Notes: a model not told the origin generated them from the sequence alone. DNA of 64,000 nucleotides from Rallus limicola (GCA_022605955.1 JAKCOZ010000002.1:70040783-70104782), one strand, 5' to 3'; positions 12,833-21,911 are shown, counted from the first letter of the stretch. A program made the numbers and translations.

Positions 12833-13140
12833 AGTCTGGCGTCCTGCCCACAGCCCTTGCAGAAGGTGCCAGCCATGCCAGCTGTATATGGGGGGCAGGA
12901 AGGCAGCAAGCCTTCCCGTCTGCATACCCAGGGCTGAAAGAGCCCTGTCAGGCATGGGAAGGCAGCTGTCAGGCACCTTCTGACTTGCCCCCTGGGTAAA
13001 CTGCAGGATTTCCTAGGAAGGAATTGGCAATGGCGCCATGGCAGTGCACACTAAAGGCCCGTTGGAAAAGCTGTCAACTTTGAGAGTGCGGGGAGGAGGC
13101 AGCAGGAGGGAGCCTGGAAAGGTGGTGAGGTGTCTGATCT
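12833..13140 (+). repeat. Duplicated segment Y, copy 1
   Basis: About 300 bp from CAGTCTGGCGTCCTGCCCAC to the GGAGGCAGCAGGAGGG region recurs at 16541-16822 with few differences. The start (reverse complement of CTGCAAGGGCTGTGGGCAGG) is also present in the intron after the SUN exon at 14621. It is therefore duplicated intronic material of the SUN-like gene. No coding function seen. Confidence 0.65.
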
Positions 13141-13424
13141 GCTTCAGCCTGCCATTCTGCAGGGGACACTCGGAAAGACGCGCCTCTGTGTGGAACCCCG
13201 TCAAGGTGCTAAGGAGGCTGAAAAACAAAGAGAAATGCCCCCCTCCACCCGCCCCCCTCTGCCTCTGCCGTGAGGGGCATTTTTGACAGGGCGCCCCAAT
13301 GCCAGGAGGGCAAAGGAAGAGCCTTTGCAGGCGTTGGCTTTCCCACAGCTGCAGCGCTCCTTCTCCCCACACCAATGAGCTCCAGCATAGGAGAAGACCA
13401 AGACCCATGGGTCACACTATAGGA

Positions 13425-13475
13425 CCTCTCCCATTGCCTGCAAGATGCCCTCTCTCTCCACAGACCCCTGGGTGA
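13425..13475 (-). pseudogene. Truncated coiled-coil exon copy
   Basis: Short minus-strand match to the centre of the exon at 16027-16150 (reverse complement of CTGCAAGATGCCCTCTCTCT). Both exon ends are missing or changed. A duplicate scrap. Confidence 0.4.
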
Positions 13476-13514
13476 AGATGGGCCAAAATCTCTTGCTTCC
13501 AAACTCCTCCTTTA

Positions 13515-13600
13515 ATTATCCTTCCAGATGGAGCTCTTGGGCCTGCGGGTGGTCATTACAGGTCACCATCTTCCCATGAGAAGGAGCGTGGCTGTGCCCA
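13515..13600 (-). pseudogene. SUN-like terminal exon, partial copy
   Basis: The minus strand reads MVTCNDHPQAQELHLEG followed by a stop, against ATCNDHPQAQEFPPEG in the complete terminal exon at 14037-14192. The N-terminal two thirds, including the NWGNPEYTCLYR strand, are absent. AATTAA replaces AATAAA after the stop. Broken duplicate. Confidence 0.6.
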
Positions 13601-14032
13601 CGGAATGAGGTTGCTGGGCTGCCTGGCAGGAGGGGAGGAGTGCAGACAGCTCCATGCTCTGGGGCCACCTGCTCCTGCTGGGAAGTCAGGCAGGGGCCCA
13701 AGGCTCCTGGCCTGATCCCTGCATGCTTCTGTACCCACCTGCCCAACCTGGCTGACATCCCTGCATCTCCAGCACGCTGGTCAGGCAGAGGGAAAACCAT
13801 GCTCTCGTCCCAAGAGCCAAGCAGCTCACAATCTCCTCTTTTAGGGCTGCCTTCCCCTGTGGCTGCTGGGAAAAACCCCAGGCCCCTGCCCGGTCCCTTT
13901 CTGCCTGGACCACCAGGGTCCTTCTCCTGAGAGAGAAAACTCCCTTCCCCACTGGAGGGGCAACTTGCCAAAAGCTCCTGGGAACACCTTGGCCAAGAAA
14001 AGACACACAAGTTGAACACCAAAACATCTCGT

Positions 14033-14038
14033 TTTATT
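14033..14038 (-). terminator. AATAAA polyadenylation signal overlapping the stop codon
   Basis: On the minus strand the terminal exon ends ..GGATAATAAAAC. The TAA stop (14037-14039) shares two bases with AATAAA (14033-14038), so the signal starts inside the stop codon and the 3' UTR would be very short. Confidence 0.6.
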
Positions 14039-14192
14039 ATCCTTCCGGAGGGAACTCTTGGGCCTGCGGGTGGTCGTTACAGGTCGCCGCCTTCCCGTGG
14101 ACCTGCATTCGGTACAGACAGGTGTACTCTGGGTTGCCCCAGTTGCTGAACACCTGGAATTTGAGGTATTGAAAGGTCCTGGGAAGCAACAT
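14037..14192 (-). CDS. SUN-domain protein, terminal exon
   Basis: The exon starts after a clean acceptor (CATTTCTTTTCAG) and encodes 51 residues and a stop. It contains FQYLKFQVFSNWGNPEYTC then LYRMQVHG, the hallmark C-terminal strand of SUN domains. In SUN1, SUN2, SUN3 and SPAG4 this strand forms part of the trimer that binds the KASH peptide of nesprins across the nuclear envelope. Thirteen residues follow HG before the stop, longer than the end of typical SUN proteins. It is in frame with the exon at 14621-14707. The exon looks undamaged. Whether the whole gene works is doubtful because an upstream SUN exon seems missing. The choice among SUN3/SPAG4/SUN5-like members is not settled by this sequence. 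Confidence 0.75.
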   Translation of the reverse strand: MLLPRTFQYLKFQVFSNWGNPEYTCLYRMQVHGKAATCNDHPQAQEFPPEG

Positions 14193-14620
14193 CTGAAAAG
14201 AAATGGGAGGAGGCCTCAGAGGCTCGCTGCGGGGAGCTCAGAATGCCGGAGATATTTGGCTGCTGGGGACACCGTGGGATGCAGGAAGACTTCTGCTGAG
14301 GGGGGAAGAAAAACGCCTGCCATCCTCCCTCTCACTGTCCTCGCTGAGGGGGACAGTTTTCCTTAGCAGACCCCTTTGGCTTTCTGCTGGCTGTACGCTA
14401 CACAAAAATAAAGGAAAATGAAAGCCCTTGCAAAGGTGGGGCAGCTGCCTTGGCCAGCAGAGCAAAGCCTCATTGCTCTGCTCTTGCCCTCTTCCCTGCA
14501 GGAGCAAGTGGCGTGGTATGGCAGGGGCTGGCTGGGGTGACTGTCCCCACTCTTTCCTTCAAGGTCTTGCTGAGAATCCTGCCTCCTTGCCGGGCATCCT
14601 GCCCACAGCCCTTGCAGTAC

Positions 14621-14707
14621 CTGCACATGGAACGTCTTAGGGACCATGTTGTGTGTGTCATAGGTGAACGATCCCAGCAGAGTTTCTGCCCTGTCCTCGT
14701 CCACTCC
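14621..14707 (-). CDS. SUN-domain protein, penultimate exon
   Basis: This 87-bp exon encodes 29 residues, GVDEDRAETLLGSFTYD then THNMVPKTFHVQ. The L-G-x-F-x-Y-D and K-T-F-x-(V/L)-Q motifs are typical of the SUN-domain strand before the conserved NWG segment. It starts after a polypyrimidine acceptor (TGTCTCTTGTTTTTGAG) and ends CAG|GTACTG, a standard donor. Phase is 0 at both ends, so it joins directly to the terminal exon at 14192. No stop or frameshift is seen. The downstream intron (about 430 bp) contains the segment duplicated as Y elsewhere in this array. Confidence 0.75.
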
Positions 14708-15098
14708 CTCAAAAACAAGAGACAGAGGGAGCAGGTTAGGCTTGAGCAGGGTGGCTGAAGAAGGACATGGCGAGGCCGAAGCCAGGAATACTTCCCCACA
14801 TCCCTCTGGCTCTAGCGGCGCGCCAGCACCGCTTGGGACGACTCTGGGTCAAGGGTGCTGTGAGGACACGCTCCAGGATCCTTGGCTGTGAAGCAGAGAA
14901 GCTGCCCCACAGAAGCACAGGGCCCCCAGGGGATGCGGTGCTCTGCAGCAGCCAGCCCCAAGCAGGTGTCTGAATGAAGCTGCTGCTGCAAGAAGCACCT
15001 GTCTGCTAGAGCTCTTGCCTGGGGCTAGCCCACCTCACCCCACACGCACCCCACCTGCCCACACCCCCTGCCTTGAGAAACACAAGGCAAAGACCGAC

Positions 15099-15265
15099 AG
15101 ACACAGCAAATTCTTTGGGCGCGCTGCTGTGTCCCCCGGAAGACCAGGCTGCCTTGGAGATATGCCAGATGGTGAAAGCCATTGGCCTGATTGGCTCTGA
15201 CAGCCAGATGACCACGTGGCCCTGAGATCCTGGAAGGCCCAGCAGCAGCCAGCCGTGATCCGGGG
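15099..15265 (-). CDS. SUN-domain protein, central exon (frame-damaged)
   Basis: The acceptor is TTTTTTGGTTGCAG. The first part reads ITAGCCWAFQ in one frame, and the rest reads GSQGHVVIWLSEPIRP then HSSAPKEFAVS in the next frame. C-W-A-F directly followed by G-S-Q-G is a well-known SUN-domain segment, so one base appears lost at about 15229/15230. Alternatively a cryptic acceptor (CCTTCCAG) starts the exon at 15229. The donor is GTCGGT, weaker than GTAGGT in the 12.6-kb copy. It continues in frame into the exon at 14707. Residues lost upstream would include the first half of the SUN domain. Confidence 0.65.
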
Positions 15266-15469
15266 CTGCAACCAAAAAAGCCACGACCGTCAGCGGCCAG
15301 GCAGCCAAAAGGTCAGCGGAGCTGCCTGTCTGACCAGAGGCAGAGACCCAGCCTTGCCTGTGGGCTGCAGTCCTGCTCCTCAGTGGGTACAAATTGATGC
15401 CTGTAGGTAGCAAGGAGGAAGCGGAGCTCCAAAACCTCTGGGCTCCACTACCTTTCCCGAGCCGGCTCT

Positions 15470-15772
15470 GCTTTCTCAGAAGTTTGAAGAATTTTTTCCT
15501 AATAGCCAACCTAAGTCTTCCCTTTTCTAGTTTAAAACCATTACCCCTCGTCCTATTGTCACATGCCCTTGTGACCAGTCCTTCCCCACCTTTCTTATAG
15601 GCACCTTTCAGGTATTGGAAAGCCACTATGAGGTCCCCCTGGGGCCTTCTCCTCTATAGGCAAAACAAGCCACCCTCTCTCAGCCTATTTTCATAGGAGA
15701 GCTGCTCCAGCCCATTGATCAGTTTTGTGGCCCTCCTCTGGATGCACTCCCAACAGGTCCGTGTCCTTTTTG
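15470..15772 (-). mobile_element. CR1 LINE fragment, inverted, inside the SUN-like gene
   Basis: The reverse complement matches the 3' part of CR1 ORF2 and its 3' UTR (GAGGAGGGCCACAAAACTGA, then the AGGGGACCTCATAGTGG-type text). Neither the 5' end nor the ATTCTRTG tail is present. It sits in the intron between the coiled-coil and SUN exons, where a further SUN exon would be expected. Confidence 0.8.
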
Positions 15773-16026
15773 TGTTACCTGCAAGATTGCCTCTGGTGTG
15801 ACTGCAGAAGAGGTGGTGAATGAAGGAAGCCACCATGTCCTCTTGCCTTGCCCACCATAGCTCTTGGAAGTCCTCTCCGTATCAATGGCGAGCAGCGCCT
15901 CTGTGCCAGGACGACCAAGGCCAGACCTGCTGGAAAAGGTGCCAACTTTCAGAGCACGGGGAGGAAGCAGCGGGAGGGAGCCTGGAAAGGTAGTGAGGTC
16001 TCTGGCCTGGCCCCAGCACCCTTAAC

Positions 16027-16150
16027 ATGTCTCCTATCCTCTTCGACACTGTGGTCTCCAAGGACCTCTTCCACTGCCTGCAGAATGCCCTCTCTCTCCG
16101 CAAACCCCTGAGCCACCGCCTCCTTGAGCTCCTGCATTTTTCTTGAGATC
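16027..16150 (-). CDS. Coiled-coil exon of SUN-like protein
   Basis: The exon follows an excellent acceptor (TTTCTCTTTGCCTCCAG) and ends before GTTAAG. After one leading base it encodes 41 residues beginning ISRKMQELKEAVAQGFAE. The pattern of leucine, valine and isoleucine with glutamate and lysine suits a heptad coiled coil. SUN proteins carry such a coil in the perinuclear space just before the SUN domain, where it drives trimerisation. It ends in phase 0. The next visible exon would need one extra base to match, consistent with the single-base loss there. The family link rests on position and character rather than on a diagnostic motif. Confidence 0.5.
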
Positions 16151-16396
16151 CTGGAGGCAAAGAGAAAGCAGGTCTGGTCCAGAAAGGGCCCAAACTCTTC
16201 AGGCAGCCTCCAAACACCCATGGGCTTGGGTCACTGGCAACCGTCCATCCCTTTCCATCCTCTGTTTTTATACATGGCTCCCACCACTGCGGGTAACTGA
16301 TGGGGAAGGATGGGAGCCCTGGACATGTGAGAGGACATGGTGCAGGCAGCACGATGGCTGCACAGAGTGCGTTCCTTGGCAAGAAAGCATTCTTAC

Positions 16397-16437
16397 CCTA
16401 GACTCTGAACCTCTGCTCCAGGAAGGTCTGACCCCAC
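16397..16437 (-). CDS. Exon-like 41-bp segment upstream of the coiled-coil exon
   Basis: A 41-base segment sits between a good acceptor (CCCTTTGTCTTGCAG) and a good donor (GTAAGA). It is duplicated at 12301-12341, where the donor is lost. The reading frame is undecided, because two frames are open across it. It may be a small exon of the SUN-like gene or conserved only because the array was recently duplicated. Confidence 0.3.
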
Positions 16438-16540
16438 CTGCAAGACAAAGGGTGGCTTGGACACCTCAAGTAGCAGGTTTGCTGCCGGAGTTGACAGATG
16501 GGCCAAAATCTCTTGCTTCCAAACTCCTCCTTTAAAGCCA

Positions 16541-16822
16541 GTCTGGCATCCTGCCCACAGCCCTTGCAGAAGGTGCCAGCCATGCCAGCTGTATATGGGG
16601 GGCAGGAAGGCAGCAAGCCTTCCCATCTGCATACCCAGGGCTCCAAGAGCCCTGTCAGGCATGGGAAGGCAGCTGTCAGGCACCTTCTGACTTGCCCCCT
16701 GGGTAAACTGTAGGATTTTCTAGGAAAGAATTGGCAATGGAGACATGGCAGTGCACACTAAAGGCCCGCTGGAAAAGCTGTCAACTTTGAGAGTGCGGGG
16801 AGGAGGCAGCAGGAGGGAGCCT
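16541..16822 (+). repeat. Duplicated segment Y, copy 2
   Basis: Nearly identical by eye to 12833-13140. Together with the cassette at 16852-17231 and the exon-like segment at 16397 it shows that several blocks of the SUN-like array have been copied and reordered. Confidence 0.65.
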
Positions 16823-16851
16823 GGTAAGCCAGGACCCTCAGCAGCCAGGCA

Positions 16852-17231
16852 GCCATAAAGTCATCAGTGCTGCCTGTATGACCAGAAGTATGGTCTCTGA
16901 GACCACAGATTACCATGGTCTCCACCAGGCAGAAGGATTCCCTATTAAGAGTGTGACGACCCAGACTGAGGGCCTGTCCAGGAGTGAGCCTGTGCAAGTC
17001 TCTGGCTGCAGGGAGTGCTGGAGCCTGACCAGTAGTGAGGCGCTGTGACCCAAAGGTCCGTTCTCTCTGCTGAGGTGGCCCAGTTCCCCCCGGCGCTGCC
17101 GCTTCCCAAGCGGCGGCAGCTCCTTAAAGCGGCCGCTCCGAGAGGTGACTGCTGGTCAGAGCGCGGCCCCGCCCCGCGCGCCGCCCGGGGCTTCCCGCCA
17201 AAATCAACGGCTGGCCGTTTTTGTCAGATTT
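16852..17231 (+). repeat. CpG-rich cassette, copy 2
   Basis: Almost identical to 11803-12193; one visible difference is AGAGGTGACTG against AGGGGTGACTG. It contains the CR1 5'-UTR-like piece and the CpG-rich piece with GCCGCGCGCGGGGC-type composition. Here it is followed by ERVK-like gag instead of SUN exon sequence. For the minus-strand SUN-like gene it lies upstream of all recognised exons, so a promoter role is possible but unproven. Confidence 0.7.
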
Positions 17232-17720
17232 GGATTGATATTGATTTGCGTAATGCCGTCCTTTGTGGCAACGTGGACAAATATCCGTCCCTCGTCCTTC
17301 TTTTAGGGCAGTTTTTTCTGAAATGCCCATACTGACCACAGGAATAACATCACTGCGATGGGACTGGCACTGCCCCGAGTGCCTCAGCAAGCAAAGACAA
17401 CTCTTGCTGTCTAGAACCTATATCCATACCACGCGGTAATCGTATCATCAATACTGGGATTTTTCAAGGGTCATAATACCTTTTGACAGCCCGAATTACC
17501 ATTTTCAATTGCAAGTTGCTTCTAAATAGAATCCTGACCAGCCTCGTTCTCAAGTTGCTTCTGTAAAGCATCATTAAGTCTGCCCAAAACTGTCATAAAT
17601 GGCTGCTTTTTCTCTTGCTTTCACGATTTCCCTCCAGCAAGCATAACTGTGTCTCTCTTCCAGGGCTGCTCCTCATTTTCCACAACACAGAGGAGTTTCT
17701 AATGGAGCAGAATCATGCTG
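17232..17720 (-). pseudogene. ERVK-like gag fragment (capsid end and nucleocapsid)
   Basis: Read on the minus strand, 17450-17700 resembles the end of a betaretrovirus-type capsid and is interrupted by stops. Next come two CCHC zinc knuckles. The first (about 17300-17350) is complete with spacing C-x2-C-x4-H-x4-C (CYSCGQYGHFRKNC). The second (about 17240-17285) lies one frame over and reads CPRCHKGRHYANQY, so its last cysteine is tyrosine. The shift between the knuckles and the stops show the gene is dead. In live viruses these knuckles bind genomic RNA during packaging. No pro, pol or LTR of this family is attached. Confidence 0.75.
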
Positions 17721-17823
17721 CTTCTTCGAGTGGCAGGGGGATCCCAGTTGACTCTACTAGAAGTTGAAGTGAGTCTAACTGGGAATGACTGGGAAAAGCA
17801 TCCAGGGAACTGTCTCACCTACT

Positions 17824-18060
17824 GACAGTCTCTGAGACCACAGATTAGCATGGCCTCCACCAGGCAGAAGGCTCGCCCCATTAAGAGCGTGGCAACCCAG
17901 ACTGAGGGCCTGCCCAGGAGTGCGGTCTCTAGCAGATAGACGGCTTGCCCCATTAAGAGCATGGAGACCCAGACCGCGAGGGCCCGCCCAGGAGAGAGGC
18001 TGTGCAAGTCTCTGGCTGCAGGGACTGCTTGAGCCTGCTTCTGCTGGCAGATGGTGGCGG
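17824..18060 (+). repeat. CR1 5' UTR with repeated unit
   Basis: Two imperfect copies of a unit (CCCATTAAGAGCGTGGCAAC at about 17879 and CCCATTAAGAGCATGGAGAC at about 17951) stand about 72 bases apart, each followed by a GGGCC(T/C)GCCCAGGAG box. The first also resembles the left half of the cassettes at 11803 and 16852. LINE 5' UTRs carry the internal promoter, so this is where CR1 transcription control would sit. Confidence 0.6.
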
Positions 18061-18119
18061 CTGCTATTCCACCTGTGTGAGGTGTGAGCATGTGCAAGAT
18101 CTGCTTAGCATGGGGGCAG

Positions 18120-18995
18120 AGCTCAAGAGGTGGAGAGGCTGAGAAGCATTAGGGAGTGTGAGAGGGAGATTGATTGGTGGAGCAACTCTCTGGCATGCCG
18201 GAAGGAAAGTCACCAGGGAAGTTTTCCCCCCAAAGTGATGGAACCTCAGCCCTATCAGGCAGAACAGGGAGAAGTGGGTGACCAGAAAGATGGAGGTGGT
18301 TGGAAGATAGTCTGTCTTGGTGCCGTGGGAAAACCTCCTCCCTGCCTACCTTGGTTCCCCAGGTCCCTCTAAGCAATAGGTTTGAGGTGCTGGGAGTTGA
18401 AGAGGAGGCAAATGGGAAGATGGGGGACAATCCTCCTAATAGGAGGCCAAGAGTGAGGAAGTCAACTCCATGCCTCATGTTCGCCTCCACCAGGAAAGAC
18501 AGAAAGGTGATTTGGTTGTGGATTCCCTTCTCAAGGGAACAGACGGCCCCATATGCAGACCAGACCCTACTTGTAGGGAAGTGTGCTGCCTCCCTGAGGT
18601 GTGTATCAAGGATATAACTAGAAAACTCCCGGATCTGGTTCACCCCTCTGATTACTTCCCATTACTCATTGTTCAGGCAGGTAGTGATGAAATCTCTCAA
18701 AGAAGTCTGAGAAGTATCAAAAGAGACTTCAGGGGTTTAGGGAGGCTGATTGAGGGGGGAGGTGCAAGTGGTGTTTTCTTTTATCCCATCTGGGACAGCA
18801 AAGAACACGAAGTGGGCCAAGAAAGCAGAGGTGTTGAATAGGTGGCTGAGGAGCTGGTGTTTGCCTTATGAACTTTGGGTTTTTCAATCACAGGGCGGTT
18901 TACTCAGTGCCTGGCCTGATAGCAGCGGACAGGTGCCACCTGTCTCCAAGAGGGAAAAGAATTCTTGCTCAAGAGCTGGCAGGCCTCATTGACAG
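18120..18995 (+). pseudogene. CR1 ORF1 (esterase-type), broken
   Basis: Pieces in changing frames match CR1 ORF1. Examples are LPDLVHPSDYFPLLIVQAGS near 18630 and a C-terminal block ending REKNSCSRAGRPH at about 18990. CR1 ORF1 carries an SGNH-hydrolase-like esterase domain thought to bind RNA or lipid during retrotransposition. At least two frame changes break the reading frame. The homologous block is also present at 28880-29110. Confidence 0.7.
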
Positions 18996-19199
18996 GGCTT
19001 TAAACTAGTTAGGAAGGGGGGAGGGGATATAGTGAGGCTTGCTAGGGTAGAGCAAGTAACCTCTAGCTTTATACTAGATTTGAAGGGTGAAGAGGGTGAA
19101 ATTCAACGAGAGAGAAGGGCTTGGGGATGCTGAAATTCTACAAGAATGTAGGGAAATACCTCTAAAGGAACTTCTGGGGACTCCTCAGAGGAAGTAGTA

Positions 19200-20769
19200 T
19201 TGCTGACCCCCCTTCCGGAACCTTCTAATGTCCCTCTAGGAGGCAGTGGGGGAAAACTTCAGATTCCTTCCACAGGTTTGAGGGAGGGCTTCTCAAAAAA
19301 GGTAGTGAGCCAGAAAGCCCAGCTGAAGTGTCTTTACACGAACGCACGCAGCATGGGTAATAAGCAGGAGGAATTGGAAACCGTCATGTCACTGGAAAAC
19401 TATGATCAGGTTGAAATCATGGGAACATGGTCAGATGATTCCCACAACTGGAATACCCCTGTAGAAGGGTATCGCCTTTTTAGAAGGGATAGGCTAGGTA
19501 GGAAGGGTGGTGGAGTTGCCCTCTATGTTAAAAAGTGGATAGACTGTGAGGAGCTCTCTCTGAGAAGTGGTCAGGAGCAGGTTGAGAGCCTGTGGGTCAG
19601 AATTAGGGATGGGTCTAATAAAGAACAGCTTGTGATAGGGGTCTACTACAGGCCACCTGATCAAAGAGAGACTACTGATAAGGCTTTCTTCCTTCAGCTG
19701 CAGGAGGCATTGCGGTCACAGGCACTCATCCTGATGGAGGACTTTAACCACCCTGACATCTGCTGGGATAACCACACGGCGAAGTTGCAAGAGATCCAGG
19801 AGACTCCTGGAGTCTATAGATGACAACTTTCTGGTTCAGGTATTGGACAGACTGACCAGAGGTGATGCATTGCTGGACCTGGTGCTCACCAGTGTGGGGG
19901 AGATCATTAAAGGTGTTAAGGTAGGAGACAGCCTGGGCTGCAGTGACCATGCCCTAGCTGAGTTTGCAATCTCAAGGAATGTGGGCCTTGCAAAGAGTGG
20001 GATCAGGACCCTGAACTTCAGGAGAGCAAACTTTAGGCTGTTTAAGGACTTGTTGGCTGAGATCTCCTGGGAGGTGGATCTTAGAGACAGAAATGTTGAG
20101 GAAAGTTGGCTACTCTTTAAGGATGCCTTCCTGAGAGCTCAAGGGCTCTCTGTCCCTCTGAATAAGAAAGTGGGCAGGAGGGGCAGGAGACCAGCATGGC
20201 TAGGCAAGGACCTGCTGGTCAAACTGAGGGAAAACAAAGGCAAGTACAAGCCCTGGAAACAAGAGCGTGTAGCCTGGAAAGAATACAGGGATGCTGTTCA
20301 GACTTGCAGAGACAGCATCAGGAAAGCCAAGGCGCACATGAAACTGAACTTGGTGACGGATGTTAAAAACAACAAGAAGGGATTTTACAGGTACCTTGGC
20401 CAGAAGAGACAGGCCAAAGAGAGCGTACCCCCTTTGGAAAATGAGAAAGGAGAATTGGCTGCAATGGATGTGGAGAAGGCTGAGGTACTGAAAGAGTTCT
20501 TTGTCTCAGTCTTCTCTGGCAGCCAAGATTCTCATAATTCTCAAGCCCAAGAACCTTGCATCCCTGGACCTCTAGGTGGGAACTGGGGGAGTAATTTCCC
20601 CCCCCCCCCCCCCCCCCCCCCCCCCGTAAGGACAGAGCAAGTCCGAGACCACCTCATGAGACTGAATGACTATAAGTCTATGGGGCTGGATGACATGCAT
20701 CCCAGGGTCCTGAAGGAGCTGGCTGATGTGGTTGCCAAGCCACTCTCCATCATATTTGAAAAGTCGTGA
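19200..20769 (+). pseudogene. CR1 ORF2, endonuclease domain and linker, broken
   Basis: The apurinic-type endonuclease domain is readable: YTNARSMGNKQEELE at the start, then [29 protein letters not shown] and, after a frameshift near 19820, [10 protein letters not shown]. In active CR1 the D-F-N box is usually preceded by glycine; here it is glutamate. The linker to the reverse transcriptase contains a run of 28 C (20598-20625) that the frame crosses. The frame ends at a TGA at 20767-20769 within otherwise CR1-like sequence. This domain nicks target DNA to prime reverse transcription. Confidence 0.88.
20598..20625 (+). repeat. C28 homopolymer inside CR1 ORF2
   Basis: Twenty-eight consecutive C between ATTT and GTAAGG. 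Probably a slippage expansion; its exact length may be uncertain in the assembly. Confidence 0.95.
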
Positions 20770-21911
20770 CTGTCAGGAGAGGTCCCCAGAGACTGGAAAA
20801 AAGGTCACATCACTCCCATCTATAAGAAAGGGAGCAAGGTAGACCTGGGGAATTGCAGGCCAGTGAACCTCACCTCTGTGCCTGGGAAGATCATGGAATA
20901 GATCCTCCTGGATGACATGTTGGAGCACATGAGGAATAAGCACCTGATCCGGGACAGCCAGCACCAAAGGAAGGTCGTGCCTCACCAATCTGGTGACCTT
21001 CTGTGATGGAGTGATGGCATCAGTAGACAAAGGGAAGGCAACAGATGTCATTTACCTGGAATTGTGCAAGGCCTTTGACACAGTCCTCCACCACATCCTT
21101 ATCTCTAAATTGAAGAGATGTGGATTTGATGGGTGGACCATCCAGTGGATAAGAAACCGGTTGACCGAACATAGACAAAGGGTGGTGGTCAATGGGTCTG
21201 TGTCCAGGTGGAGGCCGGTGACAAGCAGGGTTCCCCAGGGGTCTGTCTTGGGACCGGTGCTCTTTAACATCTTTATCAATGACATTGATGATGGAATTGA
21301 GTGCACCCTCAGCAAGTTTGTGGATGACACCAAGCTGAGTGGTGTGGTTGACACCATAGAAGGAAAGGAAGCCATCCAGAGGGATCTTGACAGGCTGGAA
21401 AGGTGGGCCCAGGTGAACCTAATGAGGTTCAACACTGCCAAGTGTAAGGTGTTGCACTTGGGCCAGAGGAATCCCAGACATATTTACAGACTGGGAGAAG
21501 AGCTCCTTGAGAGTAGCCCTGCTGAGATGGACTTGAGGATTCTAGTAGATGAGAAACTTAACATAAGCCAGCAGTGCAGCTCTTGCAGCTCAGAAGGCCA
21601 ATGGTATCCTGGGCTCCATCAAAAGATGGGTGGCCAGCAAGGACAGGGAGGTGATTGTCCCTCTCTACTCTGCCCTTGTGAGGCCTTATTTGGAGTACTG
21701 TGTCCAGATCTGGGGCCCCCAATACAAGAAAGATGTAGAACTGTTGGAGAGGGTTCAGAAGAGGGCCACAAAGATGGTTAGAGGGCTAGATCACCTCTCC
21801 TACAAGGAGAGGCTGAGGGAGCTGGGCTTGTTCAGCCTGGAGAAGGCTGCTGGGGGACCTCATTGCAGCCTTTCAGTACCTGAAGGGAGCAGAGAGACAG
21901 GAGGGGATTAA
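20770..21911 (+). pseudogene. CR1 ORF2, reverse transcriptase domain, broken
   Basis: After the TGA at 20767 and an amber stop near 20900, the longest clean stretch is 20993-21781. It contains [39 protein letters not shown] and the catalytic box FVDDTKLSG, where both aspartates remain. A further frameshift near 21600 moves the C-terminal part ([31 protein letters not shown]) into another frame ending at 21911. CR1 reverse transcriptase copies its RNA at the nicked target. With four or more breaks this copy cannot make the enzyme. Confidence 0.9.

Noticed and set aside
12165..12909. Overlapping minus-strand open frames of 179-185 codons
   Set aside because: They read across introns and exons of the SUN-like duplicate. 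Only the 12606-12773 part has homology.
13516..14022. 168-codon minus-strand open frame
   Set aside because: Mostly downstream flank of the terminal exon in GC-rich DNA. Only its last few codons belong to the duplicated terminal exon.
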